The position numbers and the translations under genes were made by a program. Shown in pieces: positions 26,306-35,864 of a stretch of DNA of 64,000 nucleotides. This DNA comes from an uncultured Paraprevotella sp. (GTDB lineage Bacteria > Bacteroidota > Bacteroidia > Bacteroidales > Bacteroidaceae): positions 1-64,000 of the forward strand of contig CALUKY010000004.1 in NCBI GenBank assembly GCA_944321345.1, written 5' to 3'. Within the stretch, counting starts at the first letter, position 1. Every line of letters begins with the position of its first letter. The notes beneath the pieces are model-generated. The model was not told the origin of the DNA, made no database searches, and saw only the letters and a program-made list of their open reading frames with translations.

Positions 26306-28741
26306 ATGAAGTATATAGTTATTGGCGGTGTTGCCGGTGGAGCTACGGTTGCCGCACGATTGAGAAGAATGGACGAGCAGGCGGAAATCATTCTGCTGGA
26401 GCGTGGAGCCTATGTGTCGTATGCCAATTGTGGTCTGCCTTATTATATAGGTGGAGAGATTTCTGAGCGCGATCATCTTTTCGTGCAGACGGTGAAAGGA
26501 TTTCAGGACCGTTTTGCAATAGACATCCGTGTGCGTCAGGAAGCAGTAGAGATTCTGCGCGGGCAAAAAGCCGTGCGTATCAAGAATCTGGAAACCGGTG
26601 CCGAGTATACCGAGAGTTATGACAAACTGGTGCTTTCGCCCGGAGCGGCCCCGATCCGTCCGAACCTCGAGGGCATCAATCTGCCCAACATCTTCACGTT
26701 GCGCAATGTGCCCGATACCGATGCCATCAAGAACTATATTACCGCCAACCGTCCTCGCCGTGCCGTAGTCGTAGGCGGCGGATTCATCGGTCTGGAGATG
26801 GCCGAGAACCTGCACCGCCAGGGACTGGAAGTGCACGTGGTGGAGATGGGCCGTCAGGTTATGGCTCCGATAGACTATTCGATGGCTTCCATCGTGCACC
26901 ATCACATGGTGGAGCAGGGCATTCACCTGCATTTAGAGCGTGGCGTAACCCGTTTTGTGTCTTCAGCTTCCGGTGCACTGGAAGTGGTGCTTTCCGACGA
27001 GCGGAAAATCGAAACCGATATGGTGATTCTCAGCATCGGTGTGCGTCCCGAAACCACGCTGGCCAAGGATAGCGGACTGGCTATCGGTGCGTTGGGAGGA
27101 ATCTCGGTCAATGAATATATGCAGACTTCCGATCCGGACATTTATGCGCTGGGCGATGCCGTTGAGGTGGTTCACGGAGTGACCGGCAAACCGGCACTGA
27201 TTCCGCTGGCCGGTCCGGCCAACAAGCAGGGACGCATTGTGGCCGACAATATCGTGTATGGCAACGTATCTGTCTATTCCGGCACTATCGGAACTTCCAT
27301 TGCTCAGGTGTTCGATCTGACGGTGGCCGCAGCCGGAGCCAACTCCAAGCTGCTCGACCGTGAAAAGATTCCTTATCTCAGTTCGTTCACCCATTCACAG
27401 TCGCATGCCGGCTACTATCCCGGTGCCGTATCCATGTCCGTAAAGATTCTCTTCTCGCCCGAAAACGGTCGCCTGTTGGGTGCCCAGATTGTGGGCTTCG
27501 ACGGAGTGGACAAGCGCATCGAGATGCTGGCACAGGTCATCCAGAATCAGGGAACCGTGGCCGATCTGATGGAGCTGGAGCATGCCTATGCACCTCCTTA
27601 TTCTTCTGCAAAAGATCCCGTAAACATGGCAGGCTTTGTGGCCGACAATATTCTGAAAAAACGGGTGGAAACCATTCTTTGGAGCGATGTGGCCTCTCTA
27701 CCGGCCGATGCGGTGAAGATAGACGTGCGCACTCCGGCCGAGTATGAGCTGGGTACTATTCCGGGCTTTGTGAATATTCCGGTGGATGAGTTGCGCGGCC
27801 GTCTGGCAGAACTGCCGAAAGACCGTCTGATTGTCGTTACCTGCGCCATCGGTCTGCGCGGTTATCTGGCCTACCGGATTCTGAAGCAGCACGGCTTTAT
27901 CCATGTGAAGAATCTCTCCGGAGGTTACAAAACCTGGAGTGCGGCTACCATGCCGGTCGGTCAGCCGGACTCGTCTTGCGGCAGCTGTTGCGGCGATGAG
28001 CCTTGCAGCACGAAGAATATTGTGGAAGTCAATGCCTGCGGACTGATGTGTCCCGGTCCGATTATGAAGCTCAAGAGCACTTACGAGCAGTTGGATAACG
28101 ATGCCATGCTCTGCATCACCGCCACCGACCAGGCTTTTGCCAAGGACGTGAAGTCGTGGTGCAAGATGACCGGAGCCGATCTGGTGTCGCTCGACAAGCA
28201 GGGCGGACAAGTCAAGGCTCTGGTGCGCAAGCAGCAGCCTAAGGCCTGTGCTCCGGTGCAGCAGGGCGGGGCAGAGAACAAGACCATTGTGGTGTTCAGC
28301 GACGATTTGGACAAGGCACTGGCATCGTTTGTCATTGCCAACGGAGCCGCCTCTACAGGTAAGAAAGTGTCCATGTTCTTCACCTTCTGGGGACTGAACA
28401 TCATCAAGAAGAGCCAGAAGCCGGCAGTGGAAAAAGACATTTGGGGCCGTATGTTCTCCTGGATGCTACCTTCCGACAGTAAGGCGCTGAAGCTGTCGCA
28501 GATGAACATGATGGGCATCGGCAGCAAGATGATGCGCTTCCTGATGAAGAAAAAGAAGATTGACAGTCTGGAGTCGCTCATTGCCCAGGCCCGTGAGCAG
28601 GGAGTGGAGTTTATCGCCTGCACCATGAGTATGGATGTTATGGGTGTGAAGCAAGAAGAACTGCTCGATGATGTGACCCTTGGCGGTGTGGCTACTTATC
28701 TGGAGCGTACCGAAGAGGCGAACCTGAATCTGTTCATTTAA
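26306..28741 (+). CDS. Four-domain CoA-disulfide reductase/rhodanese/TusA/DsrE fusion
   Basis: An 811-residue cytoplasmic enzyme for handling persulfides and sulfane sulfur. Domain order: a class-III-type flavin/NAD(P)H disulfide reductase (about 1-450; FAD motif GGVAGGATVAARL; redox C42 in SYANCGLPYYIGG); a rhodanese domain (about 460-550; C513 in VVTCAIGLRGY); a TusA-like domain (about 572-645; C578 and C582 in ACGLMCPGP); and a DsrE-like domain (about 655-811; C772 in FIACTMSMD). Between rhodanese and TusA lies an unusual Cys-rich linker, SCGSCCGDEPC. The four sulfur-carrying cysteines suggest transfer along one chain. It is preceded by a MarR regulator and has its own terminator. Confidence 0.93.
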   Translation: MKYIVIGGVAGGATVAARLRRMDEQAEIILLERGAYVSYANCGLPYYIGGEISERDHLFVQTVKGFQDRFAIDIRVRQEAVEILRGQKAVRIKNLETGAEYTESYDKLVLSPGAAPIRPNLEGINLPNIFTLRNVPDTDAIKNYITANRPRRAVVVGGGFIGLEMAENLHRQGLEVHVVEMGRQVMAPIDYSMASIVHHHMVEQGIHLHLERGVTRFVSSASGALEVVLSDERKIETDMVILSIGVRPETTLAKDSGLAIGALGGISVNEYMQTSDPDIYALGDAVEVVHGVTGKPALIPLAGPANKQGRIVADNIVYGNVSVYSGTIGTSIAQVFDLTVAAAGANSKLLDREKIPYLSSFTHSQSHAGYYPGAVSMSVKILFSPENGRLLGAQIVGFDGVDKRIEMLAQVIQNQGTVADLMELEHAYAPPYSSAKDPVNMAGFVADNILKKRVETILWSDVASLPADAVKIDVRTPAEYELGTIPGFVNIPVDELRGRLAELPKDRLIVVTCAIGLRGYLAYRILKQHGFIHVKNLSGGYKTWSAATMPVGQPDSSCGSCCGDEPCSTKNIVEVNACGLMCPGPIMKLKSTYEQLDNDAMLCITATDQAFAKDVKSWCKMTGADLVSLDKQGGQVKALVRKQQPKACAPVQQGGAENKTIVVFSDDLDKALASFVIANGAASTGKKVSMFFTFWGLNIIKKSQKPAVEKDIWGRMFSWMLPSDSKALKLSQMNMMGIGSKMMRFLMKKKKIDSLESLIAQAREQGVEFIACTMSMDVMGVKQEELLDDVTLGGVATYLERTEEANLNLFI

Positions 28742-28777
28742 TTCTTGAATTTCTTTTTCATACAATTATATAGTATC

Positions 28778-28819
28778 CCCGTGGATGGACTGGAAAAACA
28801 GTTCATCCACGGGTTTTTT
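28778..28819 (+). terminator. Terminator of the persulfide flavoprotein gene
   Basis: A 15-bp stem (28778-28792 with 28799-28813, one G-U pair) closes a GAAAAA loop and is followed by six T residues. Confidence 0.9.
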
Positions 28820-28840
28820 ATAAAGATCTTTTTGAGAGAA

Positions 28841-28957
28841 TCTGAGGGAATCATTCTGTTTCCGAGTATTGCATGGTATCATTTTGAAATCTACTCTTGC
28901 CAGAATGTGTTTTTTATGGACGGGAGTAGTTTAGTTCTGAAATGATTTATTCTCAGA
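28841..28957 (+). ncRNA. Candidate structured non-coding RNA (low confidence)
   Basis: Three nested complementary pairs occur in order: TCTGAG (28841-28846) with CTCAGA (28952-28957), TCATTT (28879-28884) with AAATGA (28940-28945), and CTACTC (28891-28896) with GAGTAG (28924-28929). A small side hairpin is possible on the left arm (GGAA with TTCC). There is no good coding frame. No strong promoter is seen, so this could be chance. A terminator-like hairpin follows at 29083. Confidence 0.25.
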
Positions 28958-29082
28958 GCGTTAAAATGGTGATAGTAGTTTTATTATCAATTGTTTAAGG
29001 TAAAATGTCGTGTTTGGAAAAATACTTCATCCAGAAAAATGATACTATAAAAAACAGCCTTGTTTTTTATTTCTGAAAAATT

Positions 29083-29140
29083 CCCTGAAGTTTTGAAAAA
29101 GTTTTCCTGAAGATTTTTTAAAAACTTCAGGGAGTTTTTT
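29083..29140. terminator. Orphan terminator-like hairpin with alternative pairing
   Basis: CCCTGAAGTTTT (29083-29094) pairs with AAAACTTCAGGG (29121-29132), followed by a T run (29134-29141). A second copy of CCTGAAG at 29106-29112 can pair with the same right arm, so two exclusive hairpins are possible. No annotated gene ends just upstream on the plus strand. In the other direction it could end the acetyltransferase transcript, 230 bases away. Confidence 0.6.
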
Positions 29141-29268
29141 TAGCTATTTGCCGACTGATTTTTCCGTAATGTGCGACCATTTTATGTATAAAATATGAAT
29201 ATATGTATATTTTATGCTTGTTTATAGTGAATATTTATACAAGATATCTTTCAGAAGACCAATTTTTT

Positions 29269-29330
29269 AAGAAGGAAATGTTCCCGAAATGACAAGTCTA
29301 AACCACAGGCAAAACGAGGAACATCCTTCT
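29269..29330. repeat. Inverted repeat of unknown role
   Basis: AGAAGGAAATGTTCC (about 29270-29284) and GGAACATCCTTCT (29318-29330) are complementary apart from two extra bases, with a 33-base spacer. It lies just downstream of the acetyltransferase stop (29363, minus strand). It has no U-tract and no coding content. Confidence 0.45.
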
Positions 29331-29362
29331 GGAATGTATTATTGAAGACAATCATAGATAAC

Positions 29363-29992
29363 TTATTTCAGGCAGATTCGGTCCTCGTCGGCTATCGGTC
29401 GTATCGGGCGGCACGGATTACCTACTGCGAGCATCCGGGGCGGGATGGATTTGGTCACCACACTTCCGGCACCGATGACAGCACCTTCGCCAATCTCCAC
29501 ACCGGGCAGGATGACTACATTGGCAGCGATCCAGGCATGGTTTCCGATCTTTATGGGGCGGGCCGCCATCAGTCCTTCCTGGCGCTGATTTTCCTGCAAG
29601 GCATGGGTTATGGTAATCAGCGAGCAGTTGGGGCCTATCATGACATAATCTCCAATCGTCACTTCGGCTTCATCCAAAATGCTTAGATTGAAATTCCCGA
29701 CGAAATGATCTCCAATCCGGATATTAAATCCGAAGTCGCAGCGGAAAGGACTGTGAATCACACTATCTTTGCCGAACTTTCCGAGCAGGTTCTGGAAAGC
29801 CTGCCGGCGTTCCTCTTTGCGGGATGGCCGCATATGGTTGATGTCGAAACAGGCATCGGCACAGCGGGTCAGCATGTCGCTGACCTCCGGTGAGTCGGCT
29901 GCCGCGGCACTGACCCATTGTCCGGCGCGCAGCATATCCAGTATTTCGTCAATAGACGAACTGGAAGTTTCTTTATTTGTGGTTGGTATCAT
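29363..29992 (-). CDS. MAT/GAT-type O-acetyltransferase (left-handed beta-helix)
   Basis: A 209-residue acetyl-CoA-dependent acetyltransferase of the maltose/galactoside acetyltransferase group. An N-terminal helical MAC-like region has DEILDMLRAGQWVSAAAADS. Hexapeptide repeats follow: FGFNIRIGDHFVGNFNLSIL, VTIGDYVMIGPNCSLIT and VVILPGVEIGEGAVIGAGSV. The conserved His in THALQENQRQEG is the usual catalytic region, and the end GNPCRPIRPI is typical. The acceptor is unknown, likely a sugar. It lies 32 bases downstream of the antiporter gene region on the same strand, so it may be expressed before it as a separate unit. Confidence 0.9.
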   Translation of the reverse strand: MIPTTNKETSSSSIDEILDMLRAGQWVSAAAADSPEVSDMLTRCADACFDINHMRPSRKEERRQAFQNLLGKFGKDSVIHSPFRCDFGFNIRIGDHFVGNFNLSILDEAEVTIGDYVMIGPNCSLITITHALQENQRQEGLMAARPIKIGNHAWIAANVVILPGVEIGEGAVIGAGSVVTKSIPPRMLAVGNPCRPIRPIADEDRICLK

Positions 29993-30024
29993 ATTAGTCT
30001 GTGGTACTTTTCTATTTCCTTTCC

Positions 30025-32166
30025 TTATTTCTTCGGCTTTTCCTGTTTCTTTTTATGAATCATCCAGCGGAACAGAGAAGCGGGGATGGTATGGCTGAAC
30101 GAGTTCACCTCGTCAATCCGCTTGTTGATGCTCTCCATGTGCTTCTCGGCATCCTTGTCCGACAGGATACCCTCGTAGGTCAGTTGGTTTACGGTGCGCC
30201 GTTCGTCACTCAGCAGCATACGGATAGACTTCTGGGTGAGCGCATGATGGTAGGCACGCGGAAACTCCTGCGCCAGCTTCTGAATCACTTCGTTCATCTT
30301 GTTGATGTTCTCCGTGATCTCCTCTTTCAGTTGGGCCAACAGGCGTTTCTGTTCTTCGGAAACCAGATCCGATGAGGCCAGATCATCCAGGAACTTCAGA
30401 TCCTCGCGTTGCAGGATGATGAAACCGCGTCCCAAATCATAGATAATCATGATGCGTTCGCGGAAGTAGAAGCTGATCCAGTCGCGCATGAATCCCAGAC
30501 TGCGTAGGTGATGCAACAAGGCGGCCTGCTCGCAGAAGTTGAAGATAGACTGGCGGAAGCTCAGGGCATATTCGCCGTCGTGGTCATACATCTCGTCGAG
30601 CGAAGCCATCAGGCGCACGAACGAATCTTTCGAAATAATACCTTCCTGATAGATCATGCGGCAGCTGGATTTCTCCTTGTCCAGCACACGTAGACGGATT
30701 TCTGCCAGAAAGTCCTTGGAGCGAGGATCTTTTACCGGCTCTTCCGGCATTTCGGGCAGATAGTTACGCACATGATCCCAGTTGGCATCCGCCAGCTGTT
30801 CGCGCGTGGTCAGTTTGTTGAAATACTTCTCCGAACTCTCGTAGATGTGTTCCTGAATGCGGTATTCCATCTGGCAACGCGCTGTAGACACATGGATCAG
30901 TCCCAGGCGTTTGAGCAGCCAGCGCATGGTCGTAGCGTTGACCGACAGGGTGAGCGTTACAATTCCCGCCGTGAAGAACAGCACCTGTTTGCGGATCTCT
31001 TCCGGAATCTCCGGAGTGTAGGACACCATCAGAGCCAGCGTCATACCCAAGGCACCGCGCAGTCCGCCCCACGTCAGAATCACCGATTCGCGTTTGGTCA
31101 GTCCGTAACCCAAATGCTTCATCAGCGGATACAGCATCATGATCATGACAAAACGGATCAGATTCAGTCCGATATACAACAGAATCAGAATACCGATATT
31201 GGTCCAGGTAACATCCACCTTTTCGGCAATGACGATACCCACAATGATAAACACCAGAGTGTTGGCGATATGGGCCAGCAGTTCCCAGAACTTTTCCATA
31301 AACTCATTGACCTGCGGCTTCAGACGTGGGCGACCTTTGTAGGAGATGGCCAGACCGAAAGCCACCAAGGCAATCACTCCCGATACACCCAGATAGAACT
31401 GTGACAGGATAAAGGTGGTATAGGCCGCCAGAATGATCACACTGTTCTGAATCACCTCTTCGGAATTGATGCGGGTGATGAACCACAGGGCGGCCCGTGC
31501 CAGAATGAAGCCCAGCAAGGCACCGCCGGCTACAACTATTGTGAACTCCGCCAGAGGAGACGCACCGGACTGCATGCCGCCCACATAGGCGCCGAAAAAC
31601 AGCATGAAGCACACGATACCCGTTCCGTCGTTCAGCAGCGACTCGCCGTCCACCAGAGTGGAAAACCGCTTGCTGGTGTTCAGTTCGTGCAGCAAGGCCA
31701 CTACGGCCACCGGGTCGGTGGCACTGATCAGAGCACCGAACATCAGCGCGAACGACCACGACCACGAAGCATATTCCGGAGCAATCCAGCGGAAGCCCAT
31801 CACCAGAGCGGCGGTGAGCAGCATGCCGATAATCAGTCCCGGACCGGCCAGCAGCGTGGCGTTCGACAGCGTTTTCTTGAAGATGTGCATATTCATTTCA
31901 TAAGCCGCATCGAAAATCAGGATGGGCAGAAACACATACAGAATGAAGTCGGGGTTCATGTCGCCCACCGACTGTATGGTCTGGCTGATCTTGGGCAGTG
32001 TGGCAAAGCAGTCAAAGCGTTCCAGCACACCGATGAGCAGACCGAAGGCAAAGAGTCCCACGGTATAAGGGATATTCCGCGGTTGCAGTATTGATTTCAG
32101 AATAGCTCCGATCATGAGTCCGCTCACGGCCAGAAGCAGGGGAGAGAGTAGGTTAAATTCTTCCAT
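30025..32166 (-). CDS. Na+/H+ antiporter (CPA1/NhaP family) with long C-terminal domain
   Basis: A 713-residue inner-membrane cation/proton exchanger. About 12 transmembrane helices span the first 420 residues, with FDAAYEMNMHIFKK and ALISATDPVAVVALLHELN. The latter holds the conserved acidic site, followed by DGESLLNDGTGIVCF with the Asn-Asp pair of electroneutral CPA1 exchangers. The last 290 residues are soluble, charged and helical and probably regulate transport. The start at 32166 is chosen because it begins at the first membrane helix; an open frame reaches back to 32307 through the glnN terminator, which cannot be coding here. Confidence 0.9.
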   Translation of the reverse strand: MEEFNLLSPLLLAVSGLMIGAILKSILQPRNIPYTVGLFAFGLLIGVLERFDCFATLPKISQTIQSVGDMNPDFILYVFLPILIFDAAYEMNMHIFKKTLSNATLLAGPGLIIGMLLTAALVMGFRWIAPEYASWSWSFALMFGALISATDPVAVVALLHELNTSKRFSTLVDGESLLNDGTGIVCFMLFFGAYVGGMQSGASPLAEFTIVVAGGALLGFILARAALWFITRINSEEVIQNSVIILAAYTTFILSQFYLGVSGVIALVAFGLAISYKGRPRLKPQVNEFMEKFWELLAHIANTLVFIIVGIVIAEKVDVTWTNIGILILLYIGLNLIRFVMIMMLYPLMKHLGYGLTKRESVILTWGGLRGALGMTLALMVSYTPEIPEEIRKQVLFFTAGIVTLTLSVNATTMRWLLKRLGLIHVSTARCQMEYRIQEHIYESSEKYFNKLTTREQLADANWDHVRNYLPEMPEEPVKDPRSKDFLAEIRLRVLDKEKSSCRMIYQEGIISKDSFVRLMASLDEMYDHDGEYALSFRQSIFNFCEQAALLHHLRSLGFMRDWISFYFRERIMIIYDLGRGFIILQREDLKFLDDLASSDLVSEEQKRLLAQLKEEITENINKMNEVIQKLAQEFPRAYHHALTQKSIRMLLSDERRTVNQLTYEGILSDKDAEKHMESINKRIDEVNSFSHTIPASLFRWMIHKKKQEKPKK

Positions 32167-32237
32167 AACAGATTTAATCTTTAAAAAACTTTGGCTACTA
32201 AGGTCGCGATAAATGTTGATATATGCAAGGTAATTTA

Positions 32238-32292
32238 ATAAAAAATAAAAAATGACATCCGCCGGATTCTGATCTCCGGCAAGATGCCATTT
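32238..32292 (-). terminator. Terminator of the dapF-dapL-glnN operon
   Basis: On the minus strand AAATGGCATC-TT-GCCGGA pairs with TCCGGC-GG-ATGTCATTT, and the transcript enters a U-rich tract (plus-strand A at 32238-32251). It lies 60 bases after the glnN stop. Confidence 0.85.
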
Positions 32293-32351
32293 CCCATTAA
32301 TCATCAATGAAACAAAAGTCGCTTTTGTTTGCTTTTCCTATGAATTGATAT

Positions 32352-34538
32352 TTATCTGATGAACAGTAATTCGCGGTATTTCGGCAGTGTCCACATCTGG
32401 TCGTCTACAATCAGTTCCAGTTTGTCGATGTGGTAACGGATTTCGTCCAGAGCAGGCACTACGGTGTCGTGGTAGGCGATAGCCTTCTCACGCTCGCTGG
32501 TGATCTTGTTGGCCACCTTGCGCGCTTCGATCATGCTGTCCACATGCTCCTTGATAAAGGCGGTGTGCTTTGAAATCTCTTCAATCAGTTCCAGATTCTT
32601 TCCACAGAGTTCTTCGGCCTTGTCTGCTGCAAACAACTGGCGCATCTTGAACACATTGTCAATCAGTTCGCTTTGATATTTGGTGGCAACCGGTACAATA
32701 TGATTCATGGCCAGATCGCCCAATACGCGGGCCTCGATCTGAATCTTCTTGGTATAGGTTTCCCATTTCACCTCGTTGCGGGCCTCTAGTTCCTTACGGG
32801 TCATCACGCCGGTCTTTTCAAACATTTCCACACTGCTTTCAGACAGATAGTTGTCGAAGATGACCGGCACACTGGTTTCGCAGTCCAGTCCGCGGCGCGC
32901 TGCCTCTGCCTTCCACTCGTCGCTGTATCCGTTTCCGTCGAAGTGGATCGGCTTGCAGATCTTGATGTACTTGCGGATTACGGACAGAATGGCCGAAGTC
33001 TGCTCCTCTCCCTTGGCAATACGGCTGTCCACTTCCTGCTTGAATTCGGTGAGCTGTTCGGCCACGGCCGTGTTCAACGCAATCATCGCGCTGCCGCAGT
33101 TGGCTTCAGAACCCACGGCACGGAACTCGAAGCGGTTGCCGGTAAAGGCGAACGGTGAGGTGCGGTTGCGGTCGGTGTTGTCGATCATCAGTTCCGGAAT
33201 CTGAGGAATATCCAGTTTCATGCCCTGCTTGCCGCTCAGAATCAAAGCATCCTGATCGCTTTCCTCGATGTGAGTCAGCAAATCGGACAGCTGTTTGCCC
33301 AAGAAGCTGGAGATGATGGCTGGAGGTGCCTCGTTGGCGCCCAGACGGTGGGCGTTGGTAGCGCTGGAGATGGAAGCCTTGATCAGTCCGTTGTGACGGT
33401 AAACAGCCATCAGGGTGTTTACTACGAAGGTGACAAAGCGCAGGTTGTCGGCCGGAGTCTTTCCCGGAGCCATGAGCAGCACGCCGGTGTCAGTACCCAG
33501 TGACCAGTTGTTATGCTTTCCGCTTCCGTTTACGCCCTTGAACGGCTTTTCGTGCAGCAGCACGCGGAATCCGTGGTTACGGGCTATCTTGCGCATGAGT
33601 GACATGATCAGCATGTTGTGGTCGTTGGCCAGATTACATTCCTCATAGATCGGAGCTAATTCGAACTGGTTCGGGGCAACCTCGTTGTGACGGGTCTTGA
33701 CCGGGATGCCCAGTTTCAGTGCCTCAATCTCCAGTTCTTTCATAAAGGCGGCCACACGGGTCGGGATGGCACCGAAGTAGTGGTCCTCCAACTGCTGGTT
33801 CTTGGCAGAGTCATGTCCCATCAGGGTGCGTCCGGTGAGCAGCAGGTCGGGGCGGGCGGCATACAGCCCTTCGTCCACCAAAAAGTATTCCTGCTCCCAG
33901 CCTAAGTAAGTGATTACTTTTTTCACTTCCGGATCAAAGTAATGGCACACGTCGGTTGCCGCCTTGTTTACGGCGCGCAGGGCCTTGAGCAACGGGGCCT
34001 TATAGTCCAGTGACTCGCCGGTGTAGGCAATGAAGATGGTCGGGATACACAGCGTGTCGTCCACGATGAATGCCGGAGATGAAGGGTCCCAGGCCGAGTA
34101 TCCGCGTGCTTCGAAGGTGTTTCGGATACCGCCGTTCGGGAAGGAAGAAGCGTCCGGTTCCTGCTGCACCAGCAGTTTTCCGCTGAACTCCTCGATCATA
34201 CCTCCCTTGCCGTCGTGCTCCACAAAAGAGTCATGCTTTTCGGCTGTGCCTTCGGTCAGTGGGGCAAACCAGTGTGTGTAGTGGGTTACGTGCATTTCCG
34301 TAGCCCATTTTTTCATACCTTCGGCCACGGCGTCGGCAATGCTGCGGTCCAGCGGGCTGCCGTTGTCAATCACGTCAATCAGTTTGCGGTAAACCGGTTC
34401 GGAAAGATACTTGAACATCTTTTCCTTGTTGAACACATATTTGCCGAAATATTCCGAAGGTCTTTCGGCGGGAACCTCTACGTGGGCCGGTTTCTTGAGA
34501 AACGCGCTTTCCACCACTCTGAATCTCAGTGTAGACAT
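32352..34538 (-). CDS. glnN: Glutamine synthetase type III
   Basis: ATP-dependent synthesis of glutamine from glutamate and ammonia. At 728 residues it has the size of the type III enzyme first described in Bacteroides fragilis, far longer than GlnA. Catalytic motifs are NEVAPNQFELAPIYEECN (metal/glutamate site), KGVNGSGKHNNWSLGTDTG (ammonium/ATP site) and NRTSPFAFTGNRFEFRAVGS. The C-terminal third is helical. It is the third gene after dapF and dapL, with 49 bases between. Its place beside lysine/DAP synthesis and near gltBD-asnB forms a nitrogen-assimilation block. Confidence 0.96.
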   Translation of the reverse strand: MSTLRFRVVESAFLKKPAHVEVPAERPSEYFGKYVFNKEKMFKYLSEPVYRKLIDVIDNGSPLDRSIADAVAEGMKKWATEMHVTHYTHWFAPLTEGTAEKHDSFVEHDGKGGMIEEFSGKLLVQQEPDASSFPNGGIRNTFEARGYSAWDPSSPAFIVDDTLCIPTIFIAYTGESLDYKAPLLKALRAVNKAATDVCHYFDPEVKKVITYLGWEQEYFLVDEGLYAARPDLLLTGRTLMGHDSAKNQQLEDHYFGAIPTRVAAFMKELEIEALKLGIPVKTRHNEVAPNQFELAPIYEECNLANDHNMLIMSLMRKIARNHGFRVLLHEKPFKGVNGSGKHNNWSLGTDTGVLLMAPGKTPADNLRFVTFVVNTLMAVYRHNGLIKASISSATNAHRLGANEAPPAIISSFLGKQLSDLLTHIEESDQDALILSGKQGMKLDIPQIPELMIDNTDRNRTSPFAFTGNRFEFRAVGSEANCGSAMIALNTAVAEQLTEFKQEVDSRIAKGEEQTSAILSVIRKYIKICKPIHFDGNGYSDEWKAEAARRGLDCETSVPVIFDNYLSESSVEMFEKTGVMTRKELEARNEVKWETYTKKIQIEARVLGDLAMNHIVPVATKYQSELIDNVFKMRQLFAADKAEELCGKNLELIEEISKHTAFIKEHVDSMIEARKVANKITSEREKAIAYHDTVVPALDEIRYHIDKLELIVDDQMWTLPKYRELLFIR

Positions 34539-34587
34539 AGTGAATCTTGTGTTATGGTTGTTGTTTTCGTTTTGTGATTTCCTTTTT

Positions 34588-35817
34588 TCAAATTCTGTTC
34601 TTGATGCGCTTCATGGCTTCGATGCAGTCCTCCCGGTTGCCAAAGGCGGTAAGGCGCAGATAACCTTCGCCGCTGGGGCCAAAGCCTGATCCCGGAGTGC
34701 CCACTACATGAGCCTGATGCAACAGACGGTCGAAGAACTCCCACGAAGTAACGCCATGTGGAGTCTGAAGCCACAGATAGGGAGAATTGACTCCTCCGTA
34801 AACGGTCAGCCCGGCTTCGGTCAGTCCCTCGCGCATGATGCGGGCATTCTCCAGATAGAAGTCGATGGTGGCCTTTACCTGTTGCTTGCCTTCCGGACTG
34901 TAGACAGCCTCGGCTGCTCGCTGGGTGATGTAACTGGTGCCGTTGAATTTGGTGCACTGGCGTCGGTTCCAGATCGGATTCAGTTTTTCTTTCTGCCCGT
35001 CTTTGGTACGTCCGTAAACATCCTGAGGCACCACGGTGTAGCCACAACGTACACCTGTAAATCCGGCAGTCTTTGAGAAGCTTCGGAACTCGATGGCACA
35101 TTGGCGTGCTCCCTCGATCTCGTAAATGGAGTGGGGCACTTCCTCTTCGCGGATAAACGCCTCGTAGGCGGCATCAAACAGGATGAGGCAGTCGTGCTTC
35201 AGAGCATAGTCCACCCAACGCTTCAACTGCTCTCGGGTCAATGCCGTACCGGTTGGATTATTGGGGCTGCACAGATAAATCAGGTCTACCGGCTGTTCCG
35301 GCAGTTCCGGAACAAAATGGTTTTCTGCGGTGCAAGGCATGTAAGTAATGCGGCTCCATCGTCCCTGCTCATCAAGAGTACCGGCTCTTCCGGCCATGAC
35401 ATTGCTGTCGATATATACCGGATAGATCGGATCTGTGACGCATACCCGATTGTCGGTGTGCAGGATGTCACCGATGTTGCCCGTATCGCTTTTGGCTCCG
35501 TCGCTGACAAATATTTCAGAAGCATCGATATGGATGCCATATGGTTCAAAGTCGTTGCGGATGATCGCCTCGATCAGGAAGTCATATCCCCGTTCCGGTC
35601 CGTATCCGCGGAAAGTAACACTGTCGGCCATCTCATCCACGGCGCGATGCATGGCCTGAATGCAGGCTTCGGGCAGTGGACGGGTCACATCTCCGATACC
35701 CAGTCGGATGAGTTGGGTTTCTGGATGTTCCTCTTTGAAGGTGCTTACTTTGCGGGCAATCTCCGAGAACAGATAGCTTCCCGGTAATTCCAAAAAATGA
35801 TCATTGATGCGTAGCAT
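34588..35817 (-). CDS. dapL: LL-diaminopimelate aminotransferase
   Basis: PLP enzyme that makes LL-diaminopimelate directly from tetrahydrodipicolinate with glutamate as amino donor, a one-step route to lysine and peptidoglycan precursor. The 409-residue protein has class I/II aminotransferase motifs: [24 protein letters not shown] and the PLP lysine in [17 protein letters not shown]. The N-terminus [18 protein letters not shown] is typical for DapL. It is followed by glnN (49 bases), which makes glutamine from the same nitrogen pool. It lies 47 bases after dapF, whose enzyme uses its product. Confidence 0.95.
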   Translation of the reverse strand: MLRINDHFLELPGSYLFSEIARKVSTFKEEHPETQLIRLGIGDVTRPLPEACIQAMHRAVDEMADSVTFRGYGPERGYDFLIEAIIRNDFEPYGIHIDASEIFVSDGAKSDTGNIGDILHTDNRVCVTDPIYPVYIDSNVMAGRAGTLDEQGRWSRITYMPCTAENHFVPELPEQPVDLIYLCSPNNPTGTALTREQLKRWVDYALKHDCLILFDAAYEAFIREEEVPHSIYEIEGARQCAIEFRSFSKTAGFTGVRCGYTVVPQDVYGRTKDGQKEKLNPIWNRRQCTKFNGTSYITQRAAEAVYSPEGKQQVKATIDFYLENARIMREGLTEAGLTVYGGVNSPYLWLQTPHGVTSWEFFDRLLHQAHVVGTPGSGFGPSGEGYLRLTAFGNREDCIEAMKRIKNRI

Positions 35818-35864
35818 AATTTTTGCTTTATATATTAGGTAATGTGTTTGTGTTGTTGTTATCC

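Noticed and set aside
25862..26932. 356-codon open frame on the minus strand across the MarR and flavoprotein genes
   Set aside because: It spans two clear plus-strand genes and their promoter region and has shadow-type composition.
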